Source: Limenecus sp048360435
Lineage (GTDB): Bacteria; Cyanobacteriota; Vampirovibrionia; Gastranaerophilales; Gastranaerophilaceae
Length of the DNA: 64,000 nucleotides
Direction: 5' to 3'
Assembly: GCA_048360435.1 (NCBI GenBank)
Contig: DBGCOP010000003.1
Location: 15,926-79,925 of the forward strand
Position numbers and translations under genes: made by a program. Below the pieces are notes generated by a model, which ran no database searches, was not told where the DNA came from, and saw nothing but the letters and a program-made list of their open reading frames with translations. Positions 1 through 9,258 of the stretch are shown piece by piece (position 1 is the stretch's first letter; every line of letters starts with the position of its first letter).

Positions 1-655
1 CGAAAAAATTTTTGTACAAAGTCGACATATCATTAAGCTGTGTAAGCATATTGTTAAATGAAATTTCAACCCCCTTGGGAGCACCTGTCGTACCGGAGGT
101 GTAAATTATTAATGCAGTTGATTTTGAACTTCTGTGGCGCCATTTTGCCTCATAATTATTTGGCAAAGCATATACAGAAGGAGTTTCAGGGTCATTTGAA
201 GATTCATCAAGAGATATAATGAATTTTATTGAATCGACTTCTTTTTGAAGTTCTTTCGCCATCTCCAAATAAGCTTGAGAAACAATCATAACTGTCGGAA
301 GGCAATCAGAGAGTATAGATTTCAACTCATATTTTGTAAGCTTAATGTCAAGAGGAACAGTTGTCATCCCTGACATAACAGAAGCAAAAACTCCGGCTCC
401 ATATTCAGGTCTCGACTCAGAAAGAATCGCAAGTCTGTCACCTTTGCGCACTTCAAGATTATTTATCAAATAACAAGCAATTTTTCTAGAGAGCCTACCA
501 ATTCCTTTATAGGTAAACTCTTTCCAGCCATGTGCCGTTCTGATACCAAGAGCTATTCTGTTTTGATAATCGTCAGTTTTGTTTTCCAAAAACAGAAGTA
601 TATTTCGTGCTGTTTTTTCCATTCTTTTTTCACTTACTTCTCTGTTCAGATGCAT
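1..655 (-). CDS. AMP-binding acyl-CoA synthetase, N-terminal part (cut by window edge)
   Basis: This is the first ~218 residues of an adenylate-forming enzyme, read on the minus strand from ATG at 655 (protein begins MHLNREVSEKRMEK). The AMP-binding P-loop YTSGTTGAPKG lies around residues 182-195. Upstream stretches such as GWKEFTYKGIGRLSRKIA and RKGDRLAILSESRPEYG are typical of long-chain acyl-CoA synthetases, which activate fatty acids with ATP and CoA at the inner membrane. A second ATG 11 codons in (MEKTARN) is an alternative start. The gene runs off the left edge, so acyl chain specificity and the C-terminal domain cannot be judged. It follows an acyl-ACP thioesterase two genes upstream, which fits a fatty-acid salvage or turnover role. 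Confidence 0.85.
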   Translation of the reverse strand, partial: MHLNREVSEKRMEKTARNILLFLENKTDDYQNRIALGIRTAHGWKEFTYKGIGRLSRKIACYLINNLEVRKGDRLAILSESRPEYGAGVFASVMSGMTTVPLDIKLTKYELKSILSDCLPTVMIVSQAYLEMAKELQKEVDSIKFIISLDESSNDPETPSVYALPNNYEAKWRHRSSKSTALIIYTSGTTGAPKGVEISFNNMLTQLNDMSTLYKNFF

Positions 656-697
656 ATTAATTACCCCGATTTATAATTATGACTGGTTTATATTTTA

Positions 698-3118
698 TTA
701 TAGCGTTATATCGCCTCTTTTTTCCAAGTTGTCTTTAACACTTTGAATAAACTTTTTCGAATCTTCATCAGCAGTAGACCAGTTTACTGCACATATAGCT
801 CTTTGCACCCAGACAAGCTGTTGGAAAAATTTATTTTGAGAATTCATCGCAGCTAATTTTGAATCCAAATATACATGTTGCGCATCCACCAGCTGGGCAA
901 TCGGCACATCTGATGTTAAATAATTTTTCTTCACTTCTCTATAATTTTCTTCAGATGAATACATTGCTTTATAATTTTTTTCAATGCTGAAATATGAGGC
1001 AATGGCTCTATTGATAATATCTCTAATTTGAAGTTCTATTTCAGTTTTGGCTTCATCCTGGTATCTTAAAAGTTCTTTTTTCTCGGCATCTATCCTCATA
1101 ATTTCCGCAATTTTTGTTCCACCTTCAAATGGTTTCCACTGGGCAAAAATCCCCAGTTGTCCGTTTGTTGCATTCGAATTTGGAATTACGACCGGTGCAA
1201 CCCCGGGAACAGGAAGAGCAACAGCCATTGGTCTTGTGAATTCTCTATTCATCAAAGAAGTATATGTATAAGTCAATTTGGCATCAGGCAAAATGAACTT
1301 TTGATAATACATGTTTCTTTCATAATCCTTCATTTTTATAGCGGCCTTCAGTTTTGACAACTCAGGAGCAACTTCAAAAGCTCTGTCACGAAGCATTACA
1401 GTAAACTTTTCAAGAGCTTGAGGCGTAGAAACATAGTCTATTATATTGATATCTTTTGTATAAAAAGCAGGGTCCATTGCTGTTAAAGACGCAAGCTCAA
1501 AATCATCGGTTTGTTTATTATACAAAAGTTTGTTTATTGCAATTTTTAAATTTTTATATTCGGCGTTCATGTCAAGAAGTTTTTGTTCATTAATATTAAG
1601 CTGTGACGCCCAGCGCATTGTTTCTTCCTGACCGCATTTTCCCATTTTTTGACGGACTCTTGCAATTGCAAGAATCTCACGTGATTCTTTTACATATTCT
1701 TTTTGAATTTCAATAGCATTTTTAAGCATTAATGCATCTATATAGATTGTAGCAATATCTATTCCCATATTTTGTTCTGTCAGGAATTGTTCGTGTTTTT
1801 GAAAATCAAATTTTTTCTTTTGAACAAGTATGTTTGTAACCAAAGCCGGTGAATAAATAACCTGTTCAAGTCCAAGTTGGAAAACACCTGTCTTTTCGGG
1901 GTAAAGGAGCCTTGCAGAATCAGCATACTCGCTGTTATATTGTTGATAACCAAGAGTAACGCCAAAAGTCGGAAGATATCTTAAAGCTGCACTCACCGCA
2001 GAACGTTTTGCTGCTTTAACAAGAAGTCTTTTTCTTTCAATATCAAGGTTTTGCTTTTCCAGTGTATTAAAAATTGCCGAAAGATCATACACTGGGACTT
2101 TTTTATTGGTTATAATTTCCGCATTATTCATTATTCTCAAATGAGGATCATAGCCTATTTCTTCAGCAGTATCACTATTTATGTAAAAAACTTCATCTTC
2201 ATAAAATTGAATTTTTTCGGTTTTCTTAACCTCACCTTTTAAAGCTCCTTTTATATTAAAAGAAGTAGCTTCTGCGACTTTTCTGTCTAAGTCATAAGCT
2301 CCTGAGCCCAAAAGAACCCCGAGTTCAACATCTTCTTTTCCGAGTGTAGAAAAAGCAGGAATTTTTAATTCATTCAAGTGTCTGATAAGATGCTTCCTTT
2401 CATCAAGGGAAAGATTGAACAAAGGGGTCAAAACAACAGCGTCCACATCTTTTGGTATATTATCAAAAGTTTTGTCTATATTTTTTGTCGCCGGCACAAT
2501 TACAAAATTAATACCTTCCAGTTTTGGTTCCAAAAATTTATGCCAGTCATTTCTTGTTTTGTAATAATTTTCGTTCATTAAAATAGCTGTTTTATTGAAG
2601 TTTACAAGTTTTTTAAAAGCATATACACCTTTTACAGACTGTTGAACTGGGTTAAAAAAGCCTTCACCAAAATCTCTCAAGCCATATTGATCAATAGTCA
2701 CAACAAATTTCTTTTTGTCCTTCATTGCATTATAATATTTACTGGTCAAATATCCCAAAGAAATAATCATTGTTGCATCAGACTGCATAGCCTTGTCACT
2801 GACAATTTTTACGCTTTCTTTTGTCCAATTGCCAACAAAAACCAGATTGGTAGGAAATTCGGCTTTATAGTCAGGAGCAGTGGATTGTGTAATTGCTTTT
2901 TTAAATTGAGCCAAAACAGCACTATTCTTATCAGACGGACCATCAAAAACAAAAGCATATTTTATAGCTCTTGCATTTGGCTTGTATATAATCTGCCGTT
3001 CTTTAATGTTCTTCGCTACAACAGCAGACGGTGCTGCATAAACAAGACCTGAATTCATAAAAAACAATAAAAATGCAAACAAAAGCCCGAAAGGCTTTTT
3101 AAACAGAGTCCAATTCAT
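698..3118 (-). CDS. TolC-family outer-membrane protein fused to an ABC substrate-binding-like domain
   Basis: The protein has 806 residues. A signal peptide (MNWTLFKKPFG then a hydrophobic run ending VYAA) covers residues 1-29. Residues ~45-320 look like the periplasmic-binding fold of the ABC_sub_bind family: alternating strands and helices such as YAFVFDGPSDKNS, TMIISLGYLTSKY and DAVVLTPLFNLS. Residues ~345-800 carry long alpha-helical hairpins and strands of a TolC/OEP channel (RYLPTFGVTLGYQQYN, KFILPDAKLTYTYTS, IAQLVDAQHVYLDSK). TolC proteins are normally 430-500 residues, so the N-terminal half is an added domain. It lies 135 bases downstream of the thioesterase gene and could be the exit channel of the HlyD/MFS pump in this cluster or of an unlinked one. 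What the binding domain senses is unknown. Confidence 0.8.
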   Translation of the reverse strand: MNWTLFKKPFGLLFAFLLFFMNSGLVYAAPSAVVAKNIKERQIIYKPNARAIKYAFVFDGPSDKNSAVLAQFKKAITQSTAPDYKAEFPTNLVFVGNWTKESVKIVSDKAMQSDATMIISLGYLTSKYYNAMKDKKKFVVTIDQYGLRDFGEGFFNPVQQSVKGVYAFKKLVNFNKTAILMNENYYKTRNDWHKFLEPKLEGINFVIVPATKNIDKTFDNIPKDVDAVVLTPLFNLSLDERKHLIRHLNELKIPAFSTLGKEDVELGVLLGSGAYDLDRKVAEATSFNIKGALKGEVKKTEKIQFYEDEVFYINSDTAEEIGYDPHLRIMNNAEIITNKKVPVYDLSAIFNTLEKQNLDIERKRLLVKAAKRSAVSAALRYLPTFGVTLGYQQYNSEYADSARLLYPEKTGVFQLGLEQVIYSPALVTNILVQKKKFDFQKHEQFLTEQNMGIDIATIYIDALMLKNAIEIQKEYVKESREILAIARVRQKMGKCGQEETMRWASQLNINEQKLLDMNAEYKNLKIAINKLLYNKQTDDFELASLTAMDPAFYTKDINIIDYVSTPQALEKFTVMLRDRAFEVAPELSKLKAAIKMKDYERNMYYQKFILPDAKLTYTYTSLMNREFTRPMAVALPVPGVAPVVIPNSNATNGQLGIFAQWKPFEGGTKIAEIMRIDAEKKELLRYQDEAKTEIELQIRDIINRAIASYFSIEKNYKAMYSSEENYREVKKNYLTSDVPIAQLVDAQHVYLDSKLAAMNSQNKFFQQLVWVQRAICAVNWSTADEDSKKFIQSVKDNLEKRGDITL

Positions 3119-3253
3119 ACTCTCTCCCTAACACGCTATAAACACATTTTTTAAGACCAGTTATTAGAATAATAATATTCGAAAATATAAAAAAAGTTAA
3201 AAAATATACACTTATTTACTTAATAAAACTTTATATCTAAATAATAAATACTG

Positions 3254-3994
3254 CTAACAGCTCATCCAGCAAACTTTTATGTCACAAAGTTCTTCTTCTG
3301 TTTGCGCATTCTTAATAGAGTGTAGAGTATACACAAAATCCAGATCTTTTTTTTCTTCAACAGTAGAAAAGATTTTTCCATTCAAACCAATTTCTTTTCT
3401 ATACCTTATATCAATAATCTTTGCATAATGAGTTTTTCTGAATTCACAAGGAAGCGTTTCCAATGCCCAGACAATATAATTGGAATTGTTTGCATGATGA
3501 TTAACATCTATGTCATCATACCTTACATCAAAATCTTTAATATAAGAAACATTCTCAATCGGTTCTATTTTTGAATATGCTAAATCATCGTCTCTTTTTT
3601 CAAAGGGAATCATCATGGGCAAAGTTTTTTGCATAGGCAAAAGATGTCTGGTTTTCATATCAATTAAAGACCAAGTGCTTGCAACTCTTCCGACAAGTTC
3701 TTTTGTGGGAGAAAACAACTTAAAATCACGAAAAGCATAAAGTTTAGAAAGCCCTCTCGGTTCAGTTAATATTCTAATTGAAGAATAATTTCTAAGCTCC
3801 TTATAAATTTCAATATGGTATTTTAATACAACCCAGGCATAATTATTAGCAAATACAAAACTCGGACCAAATCCAAGAGATTCAGCACTTAAAGTAGCAA
3901 TATCCTGAAGAATATTTAACAATGAAGCTTCTTTCAAATCTCCATTCATATTCTGCTCATAATACTTTATCTCATATTCTTTTTCCATTAGCAT
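3254..3994 (-). CDS. acyl-ACP thioesterase
   Basis: The 246-residue protein has a double hot-dog layout of the bacterial acyl-ACP thioesterase family (FatA/FatB-related). The first half has YEIKYYEQNMNGDLKEASLLN and a central helix ATLSAESLGFG; the second has the conserved catalytic region VRYDDIDVNHHANNSNYI, with Asp, Asn and His in expected places. It should hydrolyse acyl-ACP to free fatty acid in the cytosol. The ATG at 3994 has GGAG seven bases upstream. It is the last gene of the MarR-HlyD-MFS run (17 bases after the MFS stop), so it is probably co-transcribed with a pump that could export its product. Confidence 0.85.
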   Translation of the reverse strand: MLMEKEYEIKYYEQNMNGDLKEASLLNILQDIATLSAESLGFGPSFVFANNYAWVVLKYHIEIYKELRNYSSIRILTEPRGLSKLYAFRDFKLFSPTKELVGRVASTWSLIDMKTRHLLPMQKTLPMMIPFEKRDDDLAYSKIEPIENVSYIKDFDVRYDDIDVNHHANNSNYIVWALETLPCEFRKTHYAKIIDIRYRKEIGLNGKIFSTVEEKKDLDFVYTLHSIKNAQTEEELCDIKVCWMSC

Positions 3995-4011
3995 GACAAA
4001 ACTCCGTTTTT

Positions 4012-5607
4012 TTATTTATTATACACAGGTTTTACTTCAGTTTGTTTGCTTTTCTTATATTTAACTTTTTGGAATAGGAAAATCAATGGAGTTAAAGCAA
4101 CAAGAAGAAGTGCATAAATCTTAAAACAATCCATATAAGCCAACAGGGTAGATTGTTGAATCAGCTGTTTATATACAACAACATTAGCTTTAGCAGCGGA
4201 AAGGGCGTTGCCTGAAAGCATTGCAATGCCTGATTGTATTGCATTTATTTTTTCTACAAACCCTGAATGAGAATATGTCAGATTTCTTATCAAATGAGTC
4301 TGGTGCACCTGACTCATTCTGGAAACCATTGTTGATACAGCCGAAGTCCCTATCGCACCGCCAACACTTTTTGCAAGATTAAATACCCCGGTTGCATTTG
4401 TCATCTGGCTGTTTTTCAAGGTAACGAAAGCTATTGTCATTAAAGGAATCATAACCATTGAAAAAGCAACACCGCATATTATATTGGGGAGAATAATATT
4501 CCCCATAGAGATTTGAAGATTCAAAGTTCCAAACAGTATATTAGAGAAAGCCAAAATAAGCATACCAACTGCAATAACCCACCGTTGATCTACTCTATTT
4601 GCCAAAAATGCACATATAACAAGACCTGTCAATGAGCCAAAACCTCTGGGGCTGATAGCTAAGCCGCTTAAAGTCGCAGTATATCCCATTAATTGCTGTA
4701 AAAACAAAGGAAGAATAGCAAGTGTTGAATATAACACAGCACCTATTACAAAATGCAGCACTGTTCCGATTGCAAAGTTTTTATCTTTAAAAACTTTTAA
4801 ATCAACTATCGGCTCTTTTATTACAAGTTCTCTAATAATAAAAGCGACAAATGTTACAGCAACAACAGTTGCTGACCATCTTACCCAGCTCGAGCCAAAC
4901 CAGTCTGATTTTTGACCGTTATCCAAAATAATCTGTAATACAAAAAGCCAGATTATAAGCAGAATAAATCCCATATAATCAACTGACTTTACCTTGCCTT
5001 TTCTTGCATAAGGCGGGTCTTCAATATATTTTTTTATTAACCATAAAGAAATAAAACCAACCGGAACATTTATGAGAAATATCCAGTGCCACGAATATGT
5101 ATCCGTAATCCAGCCGCCCAAAGTAGGACCTATAATGGGAGCAAAAATAACACCAAACCCAAAAACAGACATCGCAACACCACGTTCTTCAGGCGGAAAC
5201 TCTTCCATCATTACAGCCTGAGAAATAGGCATAATAGCACCGCCGCCAATCCCTTGAATGACACGTGCAATGATAAGCATTGTCATACTTGTTGCCATTC
5301 CGCAAAGTGCCGAAGCTATTGTAAACAAAAATGTTGATAACAGAAGAAAATTCTTTCTGCCCAAAAGTGTAGAAAACCAGGCAGTAGAAGGAATAATTAC
5401 ACCATTGGCAACCAGATAACTGGTTAAAACCCAAGTGGATTCATCTCTTGTTGCAGAAAAAGAACCTGCAATATGAGGCAGGGCTACATTCGCAATTGAT
5501 GAATCCAATACAACCATAAAGATTGTAAGCATAACTGCACCTGCGCTATACCATGGATTTCGTGAAGGTTTCCAATTTTCTTCCGTTGTGATTGCTGTTT
5601 CTGACAT
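4012..5607 (-). CDS. DHA2-family MFS drug/fatty acid exporter (EmrB-type)
   Basis: This is a 531-residue inner-membrane protein with about 14 hydrophobic segments, the size and topology of the EmrB/QacA DHA2 family of proton antiporters. Motif D-like LDSSIANVALPHIAGSF sits in TM1, motif A-like GRKNFLL after TM2, and motif C-like GFGVIFAPIIGPTLGGW in TM5. It starts three bases after the stop of the HlyD-type adaptor gene, the usual emrAB arrangement, and is followed by a thioesterase gene. Substrates could be toxic hydrophobic compounds or, given the thioesterase, free fatty acids as in FarAB. The family is certain; the substrate is inferred. Confidence 0.9.
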   Translation of the reverse strand: MSETAITTEENWKPSRNPWYSAGAVMLTIFMVVLDSSIANVALPHIAGSFSATRDESTWVLTSYLVANGVIIPSTAWFSTLLGRKNFLLLSTFLFTIASALCGMATSMTMLIIARVIQGIGGGAIMPISQAVMMEEFPPEERGVAMSVFGFGVIFAPIIGPTLGGWITDTYSWHWIFLINVPVGFISLWLIKKYIEDPPYARKGKVKSVDYMGFILLIIWLFVLQIILDNGQKSDWFGSSWVRWSATVVAVTFVAFIIRELVIKEPIVDLKVFKDKNFAIGTVLHFVIGAVLYSTLAILPLFLQQLMGYTATLSGLAISPRGFGSLTGLVICAFLANRVDQRWVIAVGMLILAFSNILFGTLNLQISMGNIILPNIICGVAFSMVMIPLMTIAFVTLKNSQMTNATGVFNLAKSVGGAIGTSAVSTMVSRMSQVHQTHLIRNLTYSHSGFVEKINAIQSGIAMLSGNALSAAKANVVVYKQLIQQSTLLAYMDCFKIYALLLVALTPLIFLFQKVKYKKSKQTEVKPVYNK

Positions 5608-5610
5608 TTA

Positions 5611-6633
5611 TTATTTCACCAATACTTTAGGCACAACACTCATACCCGGTTCAACACTGTATTGCGGATCTATTTTTGATGTAAATACAATTTTTACAGG
5701 AACTCTTTGTACAACCTTTACGTAACTTCCCACAGCATTTTCCGGAGGGAACATACTTGTTTTTGCTCCTGTACTAGATTGAATAGAATCAACTTTTCCT
5801 TCAAGTTTAAGATGTGGATATGCATCTACTTTTATTTTTACCTTTTGTCCAACTCTGATTTTGTTGAGCTGTGTTTCCTTAAAATTAGCAACAACCCATC
5901 TTTTGTCAGGAACAATTGAAAACAAGGGAGCACCCGCATTTATAAATGCACCCTCCTCAGCAGAACGGTTAGTGATTTTTCCATCTTCTGAAGCATAAAT
6001 CTTTGTATATGAAAGTTCAAGTTTTGCCTGATTCATAGCAGCTTCAAGTTTTTTCAATTCAGCATCGGCAACTTTATTTTTTGTCGGTGAAAAAACAGTC
6101 TGTTGTGCAGCAGCAAATTTAGCCTTTGCAAGCTCATATTTAGACTTTGCATTATCCATTTCCTGTTTTGAAACCGCACCTTTTTCAAAAAGGTTCTGAT
6201 ATCTTTGATAATCTCTCTCTGCAAGATTCATATCAACTTCAGATGAAGCTTTGTCAACAACAGCTGATTTTTGTTTGTACAAAGCCATTTCATATGCAGC
6301 TTTAGCCTGGTCATATTTTGTTTTGTAATCTCTATCATCAATGGTTAATAACAAATCACCTTTTTTTACATGCTGGTTGTCGTCTATGTAAAGTTTGTCA
6401 ATAATACCTGTAACTTTTGGGCTGATTCTGATTATATGTGCTTCTACAAAAGCATCATCAGTTGTTTCAAATGATGAAAAATACAACCAGCCTAAAACAC
6501 ATAAAATTAATACAACTATTGAAGGTATCAAAAATCTTTTTTTAACAACCTTTTTTGTTTTTTTTCGTTTGTTTGTTTTCTCGGTATTATCTGATTTAGA
6601 AGCCAAAACTTCTTCTTGATTATTCTCTTCCAT
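5611..6633 (-). CDS. HlyD/EmrA-type membrane fusion protein
   Basis: The 340-residue periplasmic adaptor starts with a Lys-rich cytosolic tail (KRKKTKKVVKKRF) and one membrane helix at about residues 33-51. It then has a biotinyl-lipoyl half (VEAHIIRISPKVTGIIDKL), a long coiled-coil hairpin at ~100-200 and the second lipoyl half (KIYASEDGKITNRSAEEGAF), followed by a beta-barrel domain. It should link the MFS exporter encoded next to a TolC channel. The ATG has AAGGCGG upstream. It lies 10 bases after the MarR gene and 3 bases before the MFS gene, so it is in the MarR operon. Confidence 0.92.
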   Translation of the reverse strand: MEENNQEEVLASKSDNTEKTNKRKKTKKVVKKRFLIPSIVVLILCVLGWLYFSSFETTDDAFVEAHIIRISPKVTGIIDKLYIDDNQHVKKGDLLLTIDDRDYKTKYDQAKAAYEMALYKQKSAVVDKASSEVDMNLAERDYQRYQNLFEKGAVSKQEMDNAKSKYELAKAKFAAAQQTVFSPTKNKVADAELKKLEAAMNQAKLELSYTKIYASEDGKITNRSAEEGAFINAGAPLFSIVPDKRWVVANFKETQLNKIRVGQKVKIKVDAYPHLKLEGKVDSIQSSTGAKTSMFPPENAVGSYVKVVQRVPVKIVFTSKIDPQYSVEPGMSVVPKVLVK

Positions 6634-6643
6634 TTTAACCGCC

Positions 6644-7105
6644 TTATATGTCTATTTTGTACTCTTCTTCTATATTTTTTCTAACCTGACGTAGCAATCT
6701 GACAAGCGTAAGAATTTCTTCATCAGTCATTCCTCTGTATTGCACAGCATTCATTCTATCTTTTAGTGGTTTTGCCAGATTTGCTTTTTCTTTGCCTTTC
6801 TCTGTCAAATATACTTTTAAAATTCTGCGATTATTCGCATCCTTTTCTCTTCTGATATAATCATTTGTTTCCAAAATATCAATCATTCTTGTTATATTAG
6901 GACGATCTTTGCCCAATATATTAGCTATCTGGGTTTGATACAATCCGTCACCCAGTGACAAAAGGAGTAATATACCAAACTGTTCACGGGTGATATTATC
7001 CAAACCATGGACATTCAATGTTTTTTGTCCGGCAGCACGATAAACAGATGATGTTAAAGCAATTTCCAAACCTAAATCTATATCAATATTCTTTATTTTT
7101 TTCAA
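6644..7105 (-). CDS. MarR-family transcriptional regulator
   Basis: The 153-residue winged-helix regulator has the MarR recognition region LGKDRPNITRMIDILE and the wing YIRREKDANNRRILKVYLTEKGK (signature DxRxxxxxLT in the variant form DANNRRILKVYLT). MarR proteins bind palindromes as dimers and release DNA on binding phenolic, lipophilic or fatty-acid ligands. It is the first gene of the efflux operon and is divergent from a TolC gene. A perfect palindrome in the 98-base gap between them is the likely operator, so it probably represses itself, the pump and the channel together. Confidence 0.9.
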   Translation of the reverse strand: MKKIKNIDIDLGLEIALTSSVYRAAGQKTLNVHGLDNITREQFGILLLLSLGDGLYQTQIANILGKDRPNITRMIDILETNDYIRREKDANNRRILKVYLTEKGKEKANLAKPLKDRMNAVQYRGMTDEEILTLVRLLRQVRKNIEEEYKIDI

Positions 7106-7122
7106 TTTCTAAACCTGCTCAA

Positions 7123-7155
7123 ATGTTATTATGATAACAATTGTTATGCTAACAT
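7123..7155. promoter_or_regulatory. nested palindromic operator, probable MarR site
   Basis: A perfect 14-base palindrome ATAACAATTGTTAT lies at 7134-7147. It is flanked by a second inverted pair, ATGTTA at 7123-7128 and TAACAT at 7150-7155, almost concentric with it. It lies 18 bases upstream of the marR start and between divergent genes, the usual place and shape of a MarR operator. Binding itself is inferred. Confidence 0.65.
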
Positions 7156-7203
7156 AATTCACTAAAAAAAACAACCTGAAAAAAGATGACAAAAGGGTGC
7201 AAA

Positions 7204-8643
7204 ATGGCTGATAGAAGGTTAAATACAAAAATTTGTACAATTATATTATGTATTTTGAGTATGAAAATCAGCCCTGTACATGCCGGAATAAAAGAACTAA
7301 AAACAGATAATCTTCAAAAAAAAAGCGCACTGCTTACTTGTACATCAGAATACGGCAGTATTTGCGATTACAGGCTCACATCAATAAATATCAACTGGTG
7401 GGACAATTTTTCAGACCCTTTAATAAAAGAATATATTTACAGAGCAATAGAAAAAAATCACGACCTCAAAAAGGCCGCTTTACGAACAGAAGAATACAGA
7501 CAACTTGTAAAATCCTCAATCTCAGACGAATTGCCAAAGCTTATGATCGTGCCATCTTTTTTGAGAGTAAAAACAGCAGGTGGGAACCAACTAGAAGATA
7601 TCAGATTTAGTACAACAAGAACAAACATTTACAATATACCCCTTTTTGCAACTTATGAAGCTGATATCTTTTTGAAAAATCATGACAAAACAAAATCTGC
7701 AAAAAAACAAAAAGAAGCAATCGAGTATGAAGAAAAAGCAGCTTATATATCTATGGCCTCGGATGTTGCTTCACTTTATGTAAACATAATTAAACTGGAC
7801 AAATTGATCGAAACCCAGACAAAGATAGCTGCGATAAGGGAGAAAATTTATCTTTTGACAAAAGACAGAAATCTCGCAGGACTGGCTTCAACTTATGACG
7901 TTACTTATACTGATAAGCTCCACACAATAGCATTAATAGAGCTAAGTGACTTAAAAAAACAAAGAGCACTTTATCTTCACCAGCTGGCTGTGTATATTGG
8001 AGAGAATCCCTGTGATGAATGTATTCTAAAAAGAAACAGTTTTGACAAACTGGAATATAAAGCGAAAATACCCGAGTGTATTTCCTCTGAAGCTGCACTA
8101 ATGAGACCGGATCTTATGAAAGCAGAAGCAGAATTAAAAAAAGCAAAGATAGACATAACAATAGCAAGAAAAGAATTTCTTCCAAACATTTCTATTTTCG
8201 GTTCTGCGGGGTACAACTCATTACGATTAAAAGGTCTTTTTGACTGGGAAAATATTGCAGCCTTCGTTGGTGTTGCAGCTGTACAAAAACTCTATACAGG
8301 AGGTAAACTTACAGCAAATCTGAGAATAAAAAAAATACAATTTGAGGAACTTTTTGAAAATTATAAACAGGCTGATTTGAAAGCTATTCAAGAAATTAAT
8401 GATTCTTTGTGCATGATAAAATATGACACCCAAAAAGACAAAGATAATAACAAAAAACTTAATCTTGAGAAGAAGAATTTTGGATTAATCAAGGAAAGAT
8501 ATAATGCAGGGATAATGTCATACCTGCAAATGATTCAATATGAAGAAAATGTCCTGTCTTTGCAGAATGAAAAAGACAACTCAAAAGCCCAGAGATTAAT
8601 AGACTATATGACTCTATATAAAGCAACAGGTACAAAATTGTAA
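7204..8643 (+). CDS. TolC/NodT-type outer-membrane efflux channel
   Basis: From ATG 7204 this is a 479-residue protein. I prefer this start because AGGG lies six bases upstream, while the in-frame ATG at 7186 has no good ribosome site. A signal peptide ends near SPVHAG. Two OEP repeats follow, each with long helices. The second repeat starts at the family hallmark MRPDLMKAEAELKKAK and continues into the strand FLPNISIFGSAGYNS. It should form a trimeric channel with the HlyD/MFS pump encoded on the other strand. It is divergent from marR and probably shares its operator. Its stop abuts the convergent metW stop. Confidence 0.88.
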   Translation: MADRRLNTKICTIILCILSMKISPVHAGIKELKTDNLQKKSALLTCTSEYGSICDYRLTSININWWDNFSDPLIKEYIYRAIEKNHDLKKAALRTEEYRQLVKSSISDELPKLMIVPSFLRVKTAGGNQLEDIRFSTTRTNIYNIPLFATYEADIFLKNHDKTKSAKKQKEAIEYEEKAAYISMASDVASLYVNIIKLDKLIETQTKIAAIREKIYLLTKDRNLAGLASTYDVTYTDKLHTIALIELSDLKKQRALYLHQLAVYIGENPCDECILKRNSFDKLEYKAKIPECISSEAALMRPDLMKAEAELKKAKIDITIARKEFLPNISIFGSAGYNSLRLKGLFDWENIAAFVGVAAVQKLYTGGKLTANLRIKKIQFEELFENYKQADLKAIQEINDSLCMIKYDTQKDKDNNKKLNLEKKNFGLIKERYNAGIMSYLQMIQYEENVLSLQNEKDNSKAQRLIDYMTLYKATGTKL

Positions 8644-9258
8644 TTATCTTTTAATAATAAAGATAGCTTCCTCACAAAGAAAATTAGTCAAAAATTTGGT
8701 TAAAGGATTTTTGCTGATACAGCCTCTTTTTATATAAACTGATTTTTGAATATTTATCTTTCTATCTTTGCAAAAATCAAAAAAATCATTGACAGTTAAA
8801 AGGTGAATATTTGGAGTATCATACCAACAAAAAGGAAGCATTTTTGACTTTGGCATTCTTCCTTTGAAAAACAGATAGAAACGCACTCTCCAATATCCAA
8901 AGTTTGGAAAACTAACTACAACCTTTTTTCCTACACGAAGCATCTCTTCGATTACATAATCGGGTTTTTCGGTAGATTGAAGGGTTTGATTAAGAATAAC
9001 ATAATCATATTCGTTTTCCGAAAATTCTTTCAATCCTTCATCAATATCCCCCTGAACAATAGAAAGACCTTTTTGGATACTTTTAATTACATTCTGTTGA
9101 TTTATTTCTATCCCTGAACCTGTACAGTTTTTTTCATCTATCAGCATTTTTAACAAATCACCCTCACCACAGCCCAAATCAAGAATCTTTGAGCCTGATT
9201 CTATGTTTTGTGCAATGATTGAATAATTTAAGTGAAGAGCATCTTTTGTATTAGTCAT
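8644..9258 (-). CDS. metW: MetW, methionine biosynthesis methyltransferase-like protein
   Basis: Starting at ATG 9258 (MTNTKDALHLNYS) gives 204 residues, the normal MetW length. A longer reading frame upstream only runs through metX in another frame. The SAM-binding motif ILDLGCGEGDLLKML is followed by GSGIEINQQNV and VILNQTLQSTEKP, which is diagnostic of MetW. C-terminally VVVSFPNFGYWRVRFYLFFKGRMP is the typical MetW signature region. MetW works with MetX in homoserine acylation, by an incompletely understood mechanism. It overlaps the metX stop by eight bases, so the two are translationally coupled. Confidence 0.93.
   Translation of the reverse strand: MTNTKDALHLNYSIIAQNIESGSKILDLGCGEGDLLKMLIDEKNCTGSGIEINQQNVIKSIQKGLSIVQGDIDEGLKEFSENEYDYVILNQTLQSTEKPDYVIEEMLRVGKKVVVSFPNFGYWRVRFYLFFKGRMPKSKMLPFCWYDTPNIHLLTVNDFFDFCKDRKINIQKSVYIKRGCISKNPLTKFLTNFLCEEAIFIIKR

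Noticed and set aside
7186..7206. Upstream ATG 7186 as start of the divergent TolC gene
   Set aside because: ATG 7204 has AGGG at correct spacing and gives a standard signal peptide; 7186 has none.
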